Assembly (NCBI GenBank): GCA_019113845.1 | Contig: DXGQ01000013.1 | Span: 1-64,000, forward strand | Reading direction: 5' to 3' | Length of the DNA: 64,000 nt | Source: Candidatus Anaerobutyricum avicola | GTDB taxonomy: Bacteria > Bacillota > Clostridia > Lachnospirales > Lachnospiraceae | Part shown: positions 41,184 through 50,368 of the stretch, one piece after another | Position numbering within the stretch: position 1 is the first letter of the stretch | Layout: every line of letters starts with the position of its first letter | The notes under the pieces: model-generated | What the model saw: the letters and a program-made list of their open reading frames with translations, nothing else | What the model was told of the DNA's origin: nothing | Database searches by the model: none | Program-made: the position numbers and the translations under genes

Positions 41184-42620
41184 TTAGTATGCTTTTCCGA
41201 AGTATACCTCACATTTCGCCGGCTTGCCGCAGTGCACACATACATCTCCATGTCTCTCCTGCTCAAACGGCATACAGCGGGTGGTGGCGCCGGTTTCTTC
41301 TTTAATGGCTTCCTCGCAGGCTCTGTCGCCGCACCACATCGCGCGGATGAAGCCCTGTTTTGTATTCAGCAGATCCTGGAACTCGTCCCAGTTGTGAGCC
41401 ACATGGGTGTTGGCATCCAGATGTGCTTTAGCTCTGTCATACATATCTTTCTGCATCTCTTCCAGAACCTCGCCCAGACGTACCGGCAGCTCGTCGATGG
41501 ATACGACGATCTTCTCGCGGGTATCGCGGCGCACGATCACTGCCTGATTCTTCTCGATATCCTTCGGTCCGATCTCGATACGGGTCGGGATACCCTGAAT
41601 CTCCTGCTCGCTGAACTTCCATCCCGGAGACTTGTCGGAATCGTCCACTTTCACGGAGTAGTCTCCTTTGAGCATATCGCGGATCTCAAAAGCTTTATCC
41701 AGCACGCCTTCCTTCTTCTGCTGAATCGGGATGATCATCGTCTGCACCGGAGCGATCCGCGGCGGCAGCACCAAACCGCTGTCATCGCCATGCACCATGA
41801 TGATGGCGCCGATGATACGGGTGGACATCCCCCAGGAAGTCTCATAGACCGGAGACAGCTTGTTCTCCTTGTTGGCATACTGAATACCGAAGGCTTCCGC
41901 GAAGCCGGAACCGAAGTTATGACTGGTACCGGACTGCAGCGCCTTGCCGTCATGCATCAGCGCCTCGATCGTGTACGTCGCCTCCGCGCCGGCAAACTTC
42001 TCCTTATCGGTCTTCTTTCCTTTTACAAGAGGGATCGCCAGAATCTCCTCGCAGAAGTCCGCGTACACATTGAGCATCTGCTCTGTTCTTACTTCCGCCT
42101 CTTCCGGAGTTGCGTGGAAGGTATGTCCCTCCTGCCATAAGAACTCCGCGGAACGGAGGAACGGACGGGTCGTCTTCTCCCACCGGAGAACGGAACACCA
42201 CTGATTATATACGACCGGCAGATCTCTGTGGGAATGTACGATATCCTTCACATGGTCACAGAACAATGTCTCGGAAGTCGGGCGGATGCAGAGTCTCTCT
42301 GCCAGCTCTTCCTCTCCGCCGTGTGTCACCCATGCCACCTCAGGGGCGAATCCCTCCACATGATCCTTCTCTTTCTGAAGAAGGCTCTCCGGGATCAGCA
42401 TCGGCAGATACACATTTTCCACACCGGTCTCTTTAAATCTTCTGTCTAACTCTTTCTGAATATTCTCCCAGATGGCGTAGCCTCTCGGACGGATGATCAT
42501 ACATCCTTTCACATTAGAGTAGGATACCAGCTCCGCCTTGGTCACCACGTCGGTATACCACTGGGCAAAATCCTCATCCATCGGGGTGATCGCTTCCACA
42601 AGCTTCTTTTCTTTAGCCAT
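41184..42620 (-). CDS. proS: Prolyl-tRNA synthetase (archaeal/eukaryotic type)
   Basis: A 478-residue class II aminoacyl-tRNA synthetase that charges tRNA(Pro). It is the short form without the editing insert. Motif 2 is in [29 protein letters not shown] and motif 3 in [29 protein letters not shown]. The C-terminus has the zinc-binding-like extension ([20 protein letters not shown] ... [18 protein letters not shown]) ending in Tyr, as in archaeal-type enzymes. The start at 42620 with AAAGGAAAGAG upstream is preferred to the ATG at 42647. No T-box was found upstream. Confidence 0.96.
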   Translation of the reverse strand: MAKEKKLVEAITPMDEDFAQWYTDVVTKAELVSYSNVKGCMIIRPRGYAIWENIQKELDRRFKETGVENVYLPMLIPESLLQKEKDHVEGFAPEVAWVTHGGEEELAERLCIRPTSETLFCDHVKDIVHSHRDLPVVYNQWCSVLRWEKTTRPFLRSAEFLWQEGHTFHATPEEAEVRTEQMLNVYADFCEEILAIPLVKGKKTDKEKFAGAEATYTIEALMHDGKALQSGTSHNFGSGFAEAFGIQYANKENKLSPVYETSWGMSTRIIGAIIMVHGDDSGLVLPPRIAPVQTMIIPIQQKKEGVLDKAFEIRDMLKGDYSVKVDDSDKSPGWKFSEQEIQGIPTRIEIGPKDIEKNQAVIVRRDTREKIVVSIDELPVRLGEVLEEMQKDMYDRAKAHLDANTHVAHNWDEFQDLLNTKQGFIRAMWCGDRACEEAIKEETGATTRCMPFEQERHGDVCVHCGKPAKCEVYFGKAY

Positions 42621-42823
42621 AACTCTTTCCTTTCCTGTATTCTTCATACTATGATAACGATTCGGCCGCAGACTGTAAAATCACGTATCCGAACCAGCAT
42701 ACTGCAACGATTGCATATTGTCATATTATTTCTTATAAAATCTTGTTTCTTCTATTATATATAAGCATACCGATTTATTTTAAAATACAGGCTGGTTTTT
42801 GTCAATATAATGAAGAAGGAATT

Positions 42824-42838
42824 CCGCCGTCGTCTGTC
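42824..42838. repeat. Solitary end of the structured intergenic repeat
   Basis: CCGCCGTCGTCTGTC is identical over 15 bases to the right end of copy 3 (16963-16977), but the remaining element is missing. It lies 36 bp after the stop of the pseudouridine synthase gene on the minus strand, the same relation to gene ends as copies 2 and 3. The rest of the 42621-42873 gap holds nothing I can support. Confidence 0.4.
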
Positions 42839-42873
42839 CATAAAAAATATTTTTCTCAGATCCTGCCAGCCCC

Positions 42874-43587
42874 CTAATACGCCTCCACATCCATCAACTC
42901 AAAGGCTTCGCCCTGCGGTTCCGTCTTAAATACCAGCTCCTCGCCGGTGACCGGATGATGGAAGGCCAGTCTGGTGGAATATAACCCAAGCTGCATGTAT
43001 TTTTTCTTTGTCTTTTGGAACTTTAGATTGTACTTGGTATCGCCGTACAGGCCGATGCCCCGGGAGGCAAACTGCACCCGGATCTGATGGTGGCGTCCTG
43101 TGTGCAGGATGACGAGAACCCAGGAAAGGATTCCGTCCCGGGTCTCGATCTGATCGATCATCTCATAATCAAGTTCCGCATGTTTCGCGCCCTTCGTTCC
43201 TGGCGGCACAACCTTTGTCGTGTTCGTTTTGCCATCCCGTAAAAGCATATCCTCAAAGGTTCCGAACTCCTGCGGCAGCGCGCCGCAGACGATTGCCTGA
43301 TAATATTTTTCAAATTCATGATTTTGAATCTGTCTGCTCAGTTCTGCCGCCGCCTCTTTAGTCCTGGCAAAAACCATCAGTCCTCCTACCGGGCGGTCCA
43401 GTCGGTGCACCGCTGTCAGGTACGGCTCTTCTTCCCCTTCCTGCTTTTCAAAAAGATAATGCTTTAACCAGGTCTCCACATCTACATTTCCACTGGTATC
43501 TGACTGCACCGGCATCCCCGCCGGTTTTTCACATACCAGAATACTGTCATCTTCATATACGATCGGAATCTTTTTCTTTCCCAGCAT
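42874..43587 (-). CDS. RluA-family pseudouridine synthase
   Basis: A 237-residue RNA-modifying enzyme that isomerises uridine in rRNA or tRNA. The catalytic Asp is in AVHRLDRPVGGLMVFA (about 65-80), and KYYQAIVCG, GRHHQIRVQFASRG and GDTKYN are other family motifs. No N-terminal S4 domain is present, which places it with the short RluA/RluD-like proteins; the target uridine is not predictable. It is followed by the solitary repeat end. Confidence 0.92.
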   Translation of the reverse strand: MLGKKKIPIVYEDDSILVCEKPAGMPVQSDTSGNVDVETWLKHYLFEKQEGEEEPYLTAVHRLDRPVGGLMVFARTKEAAAELSRQIQNHEFEKYYQAIVCGALPQEFGTFEDMLLRDGKTNTTKVVPPGTKGAKHAELDYEMIDQIETRDGILSWVLVILHTGRHHQIRVQFASRGIGLYGDTKYNLKFQKTKKKYMQLGLYSTRLAFHHPVTGEELVFKTEPQGEAFELMDVEAY

Positions 43588-43652
43588 TTTTTCACCCGTT
43601 GTCCCGCAGCCGGTTTTCTTTCCGGGCAGGAAATCCCTTTCTGATAAAATAT

Positions 43653-43672
43653 CGGCAGAGAAACCTCTGCCG
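43653..43672 (-). terminator. Hairpin after the response regulator gene
   Basis: CGGCAGAG (43653-43660) and CTCTGCCG (43665-43672) form an 8-bp stem with a 4-base loop, 4 bp beyond the stop codon of the response regulator. On the minus strand it is followed by ATATTTTATC, a usable U-tract. Confidence 0.7.
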
Positions 43673-43676
43673 CATT

Positions 43677-44393
43677 TTAAGAATTATTTACTCTGACTGC
43701 CTCCGACAGCTGAAAACGGTATCCGACTCCCCACACAGTCTCGATGAGGCTCGCCGCACCTGCAAACTTTTCCAGCTTCTGCCGGATCTTCTTGATATGT
43801 ACCGTGACCGTCGCTACATCTCCTACCGAATGCATCCCCCAGACTTCCCGGAACAGCTCCTCCTTGGAGAAGACTCTGTTCGGATGCGAGGCAAGAAATA
43901 CGAGGAGGTCAAACTCCTTCGTGGTAAATGCGATCTCCTGTCCGGCAACAGTCACTCTTCTCGCCGTTCTGTCAATACGGAACTGGTCGAGAACGATACA
44001 ATCATTTTTCTGTATCCTTTTTCTGGTCAGCCTGTCATACTGACTCAGATTCGCCTTTACTCTTGCTATCAGTTCATTCGGGGAGAATGGCTTTGTCACA
44101 TAGTCATCCGCCCCCACGCCGAGTCCCCGCACTTTATCGATCTCGTCTGTTCTGTTTGAGACAATGATTATCGGTATGTCCCGCCGGTTTCTCAGCTCTC
44201 TGCATAATTCGAAGCCATTCAGATCCTCCAGATCCAGTTCTGTGAGCACCAGACGAATGTCTTCCTGCAGGGCTCTCTGAAACCCTGACACACCACTTTT
44301 CTCAATTGTCACTTCATAAGAATTAATCTCAAGATAATCCCTTTCCATCTCTGCTGTGGAAGTATCATTGTCGATAATTAAAATATGTTCCAT
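43677..44393 (-). CDS. OmpR/PhoB-type response regulator lacking the phospho-acceptor Asp
   Basis: A 238-residue two-domain protein. The receiver (1-120) has the acidic pocket IIDND, the Ser of IVSNRT and the Lys of TKPFSPNE (101). At the position of the phosphorylated Asp, 8 residues before the NG turn, stands Glu52 (LTELDLEDLNG), and the usual Pro is Glu56. The C-terminal winged helix (about 140-232) is intact, with FTTKEFDLLVFLASHPNRVFSKEEL and VTVHIKKIRQKL. No histidine kinase is adjacent. Substitution by Glu often gives a constitutive state, so it may act without a kinase. The start MEHILI is chosen over 44417. Confidence 0.88.
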   Translation of the reverse strand: MEHILIIDNDTSTAEMERDYLEINSYEVTIEKSGVSGFQRALQEDIRLVLTELDLEDLNGFELCRELRNRRDIPIIIVSNRTDEIDKVRGLGVGADDYVTKPFSPNELIARVKANLSQYDRLTRKRIQKNDCIVLDQFRIDRTARRVTVAGQEIAFTTKEFDLLVFLASHPNRVFSKEELFREVWGMHSVGDVATVTVHIKKIRQKLEKFAGAASLIETVWGVGYRFQLSEAVRVNNS

Positions 44394-44576
44394 ACTATCT
44401 ATGCACCTTGCTTTCACTTTTCATGCAATTCCCGGCACCATGGTATATTATAACATATCATTCCGATTTTTTCTTCCGATTTTCAGCATTTGTTTATTCA
44501 TTTTTCTTTATAATAATACTTTTTTGTTATAATTTTAAAAATTGTTACACATTTTTGTATAATAAACACAGGATAT

Positions 44577-45785
44577 TTATAAAACACCCCGGTATGATAA
44601 AATGAAGGAAAGGAGTTCATGCGCCGCATCTTCTTTCGTCATCAGTGGAAGCGCCTTCTCTTCCTGCCCGGTGATGATGGTGAGAAGATTCGTGTCGGTG
44701 GCAAAGCCGGCGCCGGCATCTTTTAAGTTGTTTGCGGCAATCATATCCAGCTTTTTCTTTTCCAGCTTTTTCCGGGAATTCTCCAGCATATTCCGGGTCT
44801 CCATGGAAAAGCCGCAGATCGTCTGATCATCTCTGCGGTGCTCCGCCACATAGCCGAGAATGTCCTGCGTCCTCTCCAGCGAGATGCTCATATCCGCATC
44901 TGACTTTTTCACTTTTTCCTCGCTGACCTCAGACGGGCGATAATCCGCCACCGCCGCCGCTTTGATCAAAATGTCCTGCTCCGCGAGATTATCACGGACG
45001 GCCTCAAACATTTCCTGTGCCGTCGTCACCGGTATGGTACGGACAAACGGTACCGGATCCAGTGCGACCGGTCCGGACACGAGAGTGACATCCGCTCCCC
45101 GGAGCATCGCCCGCTTCGCGATAGCATATCCCATCTTTCCGGAGGAATGGTTGGTGATATAGCGAACCGGATCGATCGCTTCCTGCGTCGGTCCCGCTGT
45201 CACCATCACCCGCAGCCCCTGCATATCTTTCTCGCAGGCCAGTTCCCGCAGGATATACTGATAAAGGGTCTCCGGTTCCGGCATCTTGCCGGCCCCCGTG
45301 TCGCCGCAGGCGAGGTATCCCACTGCAGGCTCCACCACCTCGTAGCCGTATTTTCTGAGAATCTGCAGATTATCCTGCAGGATCGGATTCTCATACATAT
45401 GCACATTCATGGCAGGAGAAAAGATCACTTTTCCCGGACATGCCATGATGGTCGTCGTGAGCATATCGTCCGCAATGCCGTGCGCAACCTTTCCGATCAC
45501 ATTGGCGGAAGCCGGAGCGATCATCATCAGATCTGCTTTCTGTGCCAGAGAGACATGCTCTACCTGAAACTCAAAGTTTCTGTCAAAGGTATCCACCAGA
45601 CATTTATGATTGGTGAGCGTCTCAAATGTGATCGGATTGATAAAGTTCGTTGCGTTCTTCGTCATGATAACATGTACATCACAGTGTGCCTTCACCAGCA
45701 TACTTGCCAGACTGGCAATTTTATAGGCAGCGATGCTGCCCGTTACTCCTAATACGACTGTCTTTCCTTTTAACATAGTTTCCAC
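44577..45785 (-). CDS. coaBC: Phosphopantothenoylcysteine decarboxylase / phosphopantothenate-cysteine ligase
   Basis: A 402-residue bifunctional enzyme of CoA synthesis. The N-terminal CoaC part (1-185) is an FMN-dependent decarboxylase with LGVTGSIAAYKIASL, the active-site His in QVEHVSLAQKADLMMIAPASANVIGK and the substrate-recognition loop PAMNVHMYENP. The CoaB part (190-402) has VMVTAGPTQEAIDPVRYITNHSSGKMGYAIA and the KKLD-type loop near KKLEKKKLDMIAANNL. It follows panD by 36 bp. Confidence 0.95.
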   Translation of the reverse strand: METMLKGKTVVLGVTGSIAAYKIASLASMLVKAHCDVHVIMTKNATNFINPITFETLTNHKCLVDTFDRNFEFQVEHVSLAQKADLMMIAPASANVIGKVAHGIADDMLTTTIMACPGKVIFSPAMNVHMYENPILQDNLQILRKYGYEVVEPAVGYLACGDTGAGKMPEPETLYQYILRELACEKDMQGLRVMVTAGPTQEAIDPVRYITNHSSGKMGYAIAKRAMLRGADVTLVSGPVALDPVPFVRTIPVTTAQEMFEAVRDNLAEQDILIKAAAVADYRPSEVSEEKVKKSDADMSISLERTQDILGYVAEHRRDDQTICGFSMETRNMLENSRKKLEKKKLDMIAANNLKDAGAGFATDTNLLTIITGQEEKALPLMTKEDAAHELLSFILSYRGVL

Positions 45786-45821
45786 GTTCCTTTTCTTCCA
45801 AAAATGCGGCGCTTCCCGGTC

Positions 45822-46214
45822 TTATTCCATGTCGCTCAGCCGGCCATGTTTCTCATAGCTGGTAATGCGATGAACGGCATTGTTGTCGTCCACAAAAACG
45901 ACGGTAGGTTGGTGTTTCTTCGCCTCTTCCGGGGTCATGTCCGCGTAGGCCATGATGATGATCTTGTCATGGACGCTGACACATCTTGCCGCTGCTCCGT
46001 TTAAGCACATCACACCGCTGCCTCTCTCTCCGGCAATGGTGTACGTCTCAAAGCGGTTGCCGTTATTGATATCCACAATCTGTACTTTTTCATATTCTAA
46101 TATTCCGGCGGCATCCAGTAAGTCTTCGTCCACAGTGATACTGCCCACGTAGTCCAGCTCTGCCTGGGTTACGGTGGCACGATGAATCTTTGCTTTTAAC
46201 ATATTGATATGCAT
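45822..46214 (-). CDS. panD: Aspartate 1-decarboxylase precursor
   Basis: A 130-residue pyruvoyl enzyme that converts aspartate to beta-alanine. Self-cleavage occurs between Gly24 and Ser25 in [10 protein letters not shown]. Also visible are [18 protein letters not shown] at the N-terminus, [16 protein letters not shown] and [11 protein letters not shown]. The start at 46214 matches the family N-terminus and has AAGGAT nearby; the longer frame to 46286 runs through the repeated non-coding sequence. It lies between panC and coaBC. Confidence 0.95.
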   Translation of the reverse strand: MHINMLKAKIHRATVTQAELDYVGSITVDEDLLDAAGILEYEKVQIVDINNGNRFETYTIAGERGSGVMCLNGAAARCVSVHDKIIIMAYADMTPEEAKKHQPTVVFVDDNNAVHRITSYEKHGRLSDME

Positions 46215-46229
46215 TTTCTTATCCTTTCC

Positions 46230-46391
46230 GCCATGCAGCCGAGGTTCGCCTCGCGTTAACTTGGCGCATCGCAATCCGCCATGCACCTCGGCTCGCCTCG
46301 CTCCCCTCGGTTAGGGCTATTCGCCCTATAGTCAGACACAAAAGCGGCCATAGTTTCATGCAAGCATGACCATGTCCTCTTTTGCGCTGAC
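46230..46391 (-). repeat. Composite repeat and long inverted repeat in the panC-panD gap
   Basis: Two parts are visible. At 46230-46310 GCCATGCA-CCGAGGTTCGCCTCG recurs as GCCATGCACCTCGGCTCGCCTCG, with CGCAATCC between them. At 46331-46391 GTCAG-CACAAAAGCGGCCAT pairs imperfectly with ATGTCCTCTTTTGCGCTGAC, around an inner TCATGC-AA-GCATGA. The inner palindrome and the GCAATCC motif are shared with the repeats between V-ATPase genes at 31962-32212. The structure begins 12 bp after the panC stop codon. Confidence 0.6.
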
Positions 46392-46402
46392 TGCATGGCT
46401 CA

Positions 46403-47242
46403 TTATATAATAAAATTATCGATCAGTCTAGTTTTTCCGATGTAGACGGCGATGGCGGCGAGGGCCGGGCTCTGCATCGTATCGACCGGCTGCATGGAGA
46501 GTCCGTCTACGATTTCGACGTAGTCGATTCTGGCGAGGGGTTCGGACTCGATCCTGGCTGTCATGGCTGCCTTGATCTTTGCCGCGTCAGTCTCGCCTTC
46601 TTTTACCATTTTCTCACCGAGGAAGATGGACTGGCTTAATACCAGAGCTGCTTTTCGTTCTTCCTCATTCAGATATGTATTTCTGGAGCTTTTGGCGAGG
46701 CCGTCTTCCTCGCGGACGATCGGGCATCCGACAATCTCGATATCCATGTTCAGATCCCGGACCATCCTGCGGATGATCGCCAGCTGCTGGGCGTCTTTTT
46801 GTCCGAAGTAGGCTCTGTCCGGTGTCACGATGTTAAAGAGTTTGCTCACAACGGTGCAGACGCCTCTGAAATGTGTCGAGCGGCTCTTGCCGCACAGGGT
46901 GCTGGAAAGCACTTCCATATTGACCCAGGTGCAGAAGTCCGGCGCGTACATTTCTTCCGGCTCCGGATGGAAGACCATGCTCACGCCGAGGGAATCACAG
47001 AGTCTGCAGTCCTGCTCAAAGTCCCGCGGGTAAGCTTCCAGATCCTCGCTCGGTCCGAACTGAGTCGGGTTCAGAAATACGCTGGTGACTACCCGGTCGT
47101 TTTCCTCCACCGCTTTTTTCATCAGGCTGGCATGACCCTCATGGAGATAGCCCATGGTCGGCACCAGACCGACGGTGAGCCCTTCTTTTCTCCATGCCTT
47201 TACCTGCTCTCTTACTTCTTTTATGGTATAAGCGATCTTCAT
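46403..47242 (-). CDS. panC: Pantothenate synthetase (pantoate-beta-alanine ligase)
   Basis: A 279-residue ATP-dependent ligase that joins pantoate and beta-alanine. It has the nucleotide-binding PTMGYLHEGHASLM (HIGH-like), FLNPTQFGPSEDLEAYPR, the KSRSTHFRGVCTVVSKLFNIV loop, YFGQKDAQQLAIIRRMVRDLN and the KMSKS-like SSRNTYL. The start at 47242 (MKIAYT) has GGAG 6 bases upstream; an earlier in-frame ATG at 47290 gives no added homology. Confidence 0.96.
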   Translation of the reverse strand: MKIAYTIKEVREQVKAWRKEGLTVGLVPTMGYLHEGHASLMKKAVEENDRVVTSVFLNPTQFGPSEDLEAYPRDFEQDCRLCDSLGVSMVFHPEPEEMYAPDFCTWVNMEVLSSTLCGKSRSTHFRGVCTVVSKLFNIVTPDRAYFGQKDAQQLAIIRRMVRDLNMDIEIVGCPIVREEDGLAKSSRNTYLNEEERKAALVLSQSIFLGEKMVKEGETDAAKIKAAMTARIESEPLARIDYVEIVDGLSMQPVDTMQSPALAAIAVYIGKTRLIDNFII

Positions 47243-47339
47243 AATTTTCTCCATTCCTTTCGCTCGCACAGGCGCCAGGCATTCTGCCAATGTCTTCCTG
47301 CGCTCATCTTTCTTTTATTCTTCTCCTGCCTGGCACCGC

Positions 47340-48167
47340 TCAGTACAGTTTTTCAATCACTTCATCGTCAATCTTATAGGTGTGTTCCTCCGCCGGGAAA
47401 GAGCCGTCCTTTACAGCTGCGTCGTATTCCCGGAATGCCTGGCTCATCATCTCGCCCACGTTGGCAAACTTCCGGACAAACTTCGGACAAAAGTCGGAAA
47501 ACAGGGCAAGCATGTCCGCATAGACGAGTACCTGACCGTCGCAGCCATTGCCGGCGCCGATACCGATCGTCGGGATGGATACCGCCTCGGAAACCAGTTT
47601 GGCCAGCTTGGCCGGAACGCACTCCAGAACTACGGCGAAGGCTCCTGCCTCTTCCACTGCCTTTGCGTCATCGATCAGCTTCTGTGCAGCTTCCACAGTT
47701 TTTCCCTGCACCTTGAAACCGCCGAAAGCATTGATGGACTGCGGTGTCAGTCCCAGATGCGCGCAGACCGGAATGGACGCATCCACGATCGCTTTGATCT
47801 GCGGGCAGACAACGGCGCCGCCTTCCAGCTTCACTGCGCCGCAGTGTGTCTCTTTCATGATCCGTCCGGCATTCACCACCGCGTCATACACGGAAGTCTG
47901 GTAAGACATAAACGGCATGTCCACAACGACCAGTGCATTTTTCGCTCCCTTCGCCACGGCTCTTCCGTGGTGGATCATATCGTCCACTGTCACTGCGATC
48001 GTATCTTCATATCCAAGCATGACATTTCCAAGGGAATCCCCCACAAGGATGGAATTCACTCCCGCTTCATCCACCAGTTTCGCTGTGGAATAATCGTAAG
48101 CTGTCAGCATGGATATCTTTTCGCCCTTTTCTTTCATCTGCTGAAATGTTGTCACTGTGTTTTTCAT
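47340..48167 (-). CDS. panB: 3-methyl-2-oxobutanoate hydroxymethyltransferase
   Basis: A 275-residue TIM-barrel enzyme that makes ketopantoate from alpha-ketoisovalerate and methylene-tetrahydrofolate. Motifs: [36 protein letters not shown], the metal-binding Asp/Glu in [11 protein letters not shown] and [30 protein letters not shown], and [21 protein letters not shown]. It is followed by panC with a 97-bp gap and preceded by the DUF2520 gene. Confidence 0.96.
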   Translation of the reverse strand: MKNTVTTFQQMKEKGEKISMLTAYDYSTAKLVDEAGVNSILVGDSLGNVMLGYEDTIAVTVDDMIHHGRAVAKGAKNALVVVDMPFMSYQTSVYDAVVNAGRIMKETHCGAVKLEGGAVVCPQIKAIVDASIPVCAHLGLTPQSINAFGGFKVQGKTVEAAQKLIDDAKAVEEAGAFAVVLECVPAKLAKLVSEAVSIPTIGIGAGNGCDGQVLVYADMLALFSDFCPKFVRKFANVGEMMSQAFREYDAAVKDGSFPAEEHTYKIDDEVIEKLY

Positions 48168-48300
48168 GAATCAATACCTCCCAAATCTTGCGTTTTCATT
48201 TTCTGATGTCCCCGCCTTTGCACATACATTTCCTGTACCTTCGGCAGGGGTTTCTGCTTTTTACGCCGCCACTGCGCTGTCGGCTCTCCGTCTGGCGTCC

Positions 48301-49149
48301 TCACACTTCTGACAGCAGAGCTTTCAGTTCTCCGTAATCTCTGCCCGGGTTCTTTCTGGCCGCCACCGTCAGAAGCTTCCCGGACAAAAGTGCGTAAAGC
48401 TTCCGGTCGCTGTCAGACAGACAGGATAAATGCTTGCGTACTGTCTGTGCATCCCCGCGCTCCACCGGTCCGGTGAGACTGTTCACACAGCCGTTTTCCA
48501 GAACCTTATTTACATTTCCTGCGATGAGCGGACGCAGAGCAGCGAGAGCGCTGTCCTCATCAAAGCCGCACTCACCCAGCAGCATAAGACTCTCCTCGAT
48601 CAGAGCGATGACCTGATTGCTGCAGATGGCTGCCGCGCAGTGATACTTTACCTTATCCTCTGCACCGATCAGCCGCACCGGGTTGCCGAAGGACACAAAA
48701 AAGTCTTTCACATCCTCCAGATGTCTCCTGTCTCCTTCAATTGTAAAGTAGGCGTCTGAAAGCTCTTTGTACGAATGAAAGCGGTCGCTGACCGCAAAGA
48801 GCGGGTGGATAGAATATCCGAAGGCTCCCCTGTCCGCTATGCCCGGAAAGGCATCTTTTGCAGACAGAGCGCCGCTGCAGTGACAAATAAACTTACCTTC
48901 AATGGGAAGTTCCTTTACCTGATCCCACACGCTGGTGATCCGGCCGTCAGGAACTGTTAAAAACAAAGCGTCGCTTTTTCTGACCAAATCTTCAAGTTTC
49001 TCTTCAAAATCTGCTCCGGCAAAGTCCGCCGCCGTCTGTGCCGCATGAATATCGGCATCAAAAAAGCCTGATAAACTCAGGCCATGTAACACAAAATATT
49101 TGCCCAGGGAACATCCAACCTTCCCTGCGCCTATAATTCCTGTATGCAT
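48301..49149 (-). CDS. Rossmann-fold/DUF2520 protein, candidate ketopantoate reductase (PanG-type)
   Basis: A 282-residue NAD(P)-binding protein. The dinucleotide site is IGAGKVGCSLGKYF (about 5-18). A Rossmann domain with DALFLTVPDGRI is followed from about 130 by the helical DUF2520 domain (YHCAAAICSNQVIALIEESLMLL). It is the first gene of the pantothenate cluster, before panB, panC, panD and coaBC. The cluster lacks a classical panE, and a DUF2520-type protein named PanG is known to reduce ketopantoate in other bacteria, so this role is the best inference. Confidence 0.75.
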   Translation of the reverse strand: MHTGIIGAGKVGCSLGKYFVLHGLSLSGFFDADIHAAQTAADFAGADFEEKLEDLVRKSDALFLTVPDGRITSVWDQVKELPIEGKFICHCSGALSAKDAFPGIADRGAFGYSIHPLFAVSDRFHSYKELSDAYFTIEGDRRHLEDVKDFFVSFGNPVRLIGAEDKVKYHCAAAICSNQVIALIEESLMLLGECGFDEDSALAALRPLIAGNVNKVLENGCVNSLTGPVERGDAQTVRKHLSCLSDSDRKLYALLSGKLLTVAARKNPGRDYGELKALLSEV

Positions 49150-49399
49150 CTTATCACCTTACTTTCGCAAAGTGACGCTCCGAGTCTCATTCCCATGGAT
49201 ATAAGCTCAATATAGATCCGTACTGCAGGCGGTATAGTTTCTTTCGAATACTATCCGTAACGCCGCCCCTACACTATACCATTCCCGGAGCATTTCGTAA
49301 ATAAAAAATTCTATACTTTTTATTTTTCTTCCGAAACGAGAACAAACACTTCCCTGCCATCCGGATGTCACAGACCGGGATGCCCCCGCATTTGTGTTT

Positions 49400-50251
49400 T
49401 TATCCCTGCCTTACGGAAACCGGTGCGTCCCCCAGCAGGTATTTCCCGATGGCTTCCGCGCACCCGTCGTGGTCACAGTCCGCAACCACCACATCAGCGA
49501 TCGCCTTAATGTTCTCTGCCGCATTTCCCATAGCGATGGCAAACCCGGCTGTCTTTAGAACTTCTATATCGTTGTCGGCATCTCCGACCGCGATCGTCTC
49601 CTGCACAGGAATCCCCAGATACTCGCACAGCTGCAAAAGTCCGGTTCCCTTGCTGACTCCCTCTGAGGTAAGTTCCAGCGCCGTCAGTTCCGAATGTACG
49701 ATAGTCAACGGAAGATGCATATCCTCCAGACGTCTCTCAGTCTGATCTCGCTTAGCAGGAGAAAGATGATACAGATTACATTTCTCTATCGGTTTCGGAT
49801 TCTCCTCATATGCTCTGAAAATATTCTCACATTTTTTTGCGACTCTGCCATACATCGGTTTATACACACCCATATGGTATTTTTCCATCTGCTCGTATTT
49901 GCTCTGCTCGACCACGGAATCTGTTGACAGAAAATGTACCATAACATTCTCTTCTTCTGCCAGCGCCATAACCTTTTGCATGACATCCACCGGAATCGGC
50001 GTGCTGACAACGACCTTCTTCTCCCTGCAGTCATAGATCATGGCGCCGCTGGTACAGTCCAGATACCCGATCTCCGGTACCTGCTCCAGATATTCAGAGA
50101 GCTCCGACAATCCCCGTCCGGTGGAGAGCGCTATGATCTTTCCCTCTTCTGCCGCCCGGCGGATCATCGCTTTCGTCCGCTCTGAAATTTCTTTCCTGGA
50201 GTTCAGCAGTGTGCCGTCCATATCTAAAGTGATCAATCTGTATTTTCCCAT
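49400..50251 (-). CDS. Cof-type HAD-IIB phosphatase
   Basis: A 283-residue haloacid dehalogenase-like phosphatase that probably acts on sugar phosphates or nucleotide derivatives. Motif I is LDMDGTLLNS (about 8-17), motif II is ALSTGRGLSEL, the cap domain (about 85-190) is of the IIB type, and motif IV is AVGDADNDIEVLKTAGFAIAMGNA. The conserved lysine is in SEGVSKGTGLLQL. It stands alone between metK and the pan cluster. Substrate is unknown. Confidence 0.9.
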   Translation of the reverse strand: MGKYRLITLDMDGTLLNSRKEISERTKAMIRRAAEEGKIIALSTGRGLSELSEYLEQVPEIGYLDCTSGAMIYDCREKKVVVSTPIPVDVMQKVMALAEEENVMVHFLSTDSVVEQSKYEQMEKYHMGVYKPMYGRVAKKCENIFRAYEENPKPIEKCNLYHLSPAKRDQTERRLEDMHLPLTIVHSELTALELTSEGVSKGTGLLQLCEYLGIPVQETIAVGDADNDIEVLKTAGFAIAMGNAAENIKAIADVVVADCDHDGCAEAIGKYLLGDAPVSVRQG

Positions 50252-50284
50252 ATCAATTCCTCCTGACAGAATCTCCCGTGAAGC

Positions 50285-50330
50285 AAAAATACTTCCTGCT
50301 GCCGGGGCGTCCGCCCTGACAACAGGAAGT
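50285..50330 (-). terminator. Intrinsic terminator of the murA-metK operon
   Basis: On the minus strand ACTTCCTG and CAGGAAGT enclose an inner GGGCG/CGCCC-type stem, followed directly by ATTTTTGC. The hairpin lies about 40 bp beyond the metK stop codon. Confidence 0.75.
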
Positions 50331-50368
50331 CCATAAATTCTTATGTTCGGTTCAAATGTGCGCGTTCC

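Noticed and set aside
41184-42620. proS as part of the AT-rich island
   Set aside because: Its composition matches the chromosome and it is separated from the restriction genes by its own terminator.
42621-42873. T-box leader upstream of proS
   Set aside because: I find no T-box core (TGG-type box with antiterminator) and no specifier hairpin in the gap.
50285-50368. SAM riboswitch associated with metK
   Set aside because: The structure near metK is downstream of the gene and is a terminator; upstream there are only 13 bp to murA.
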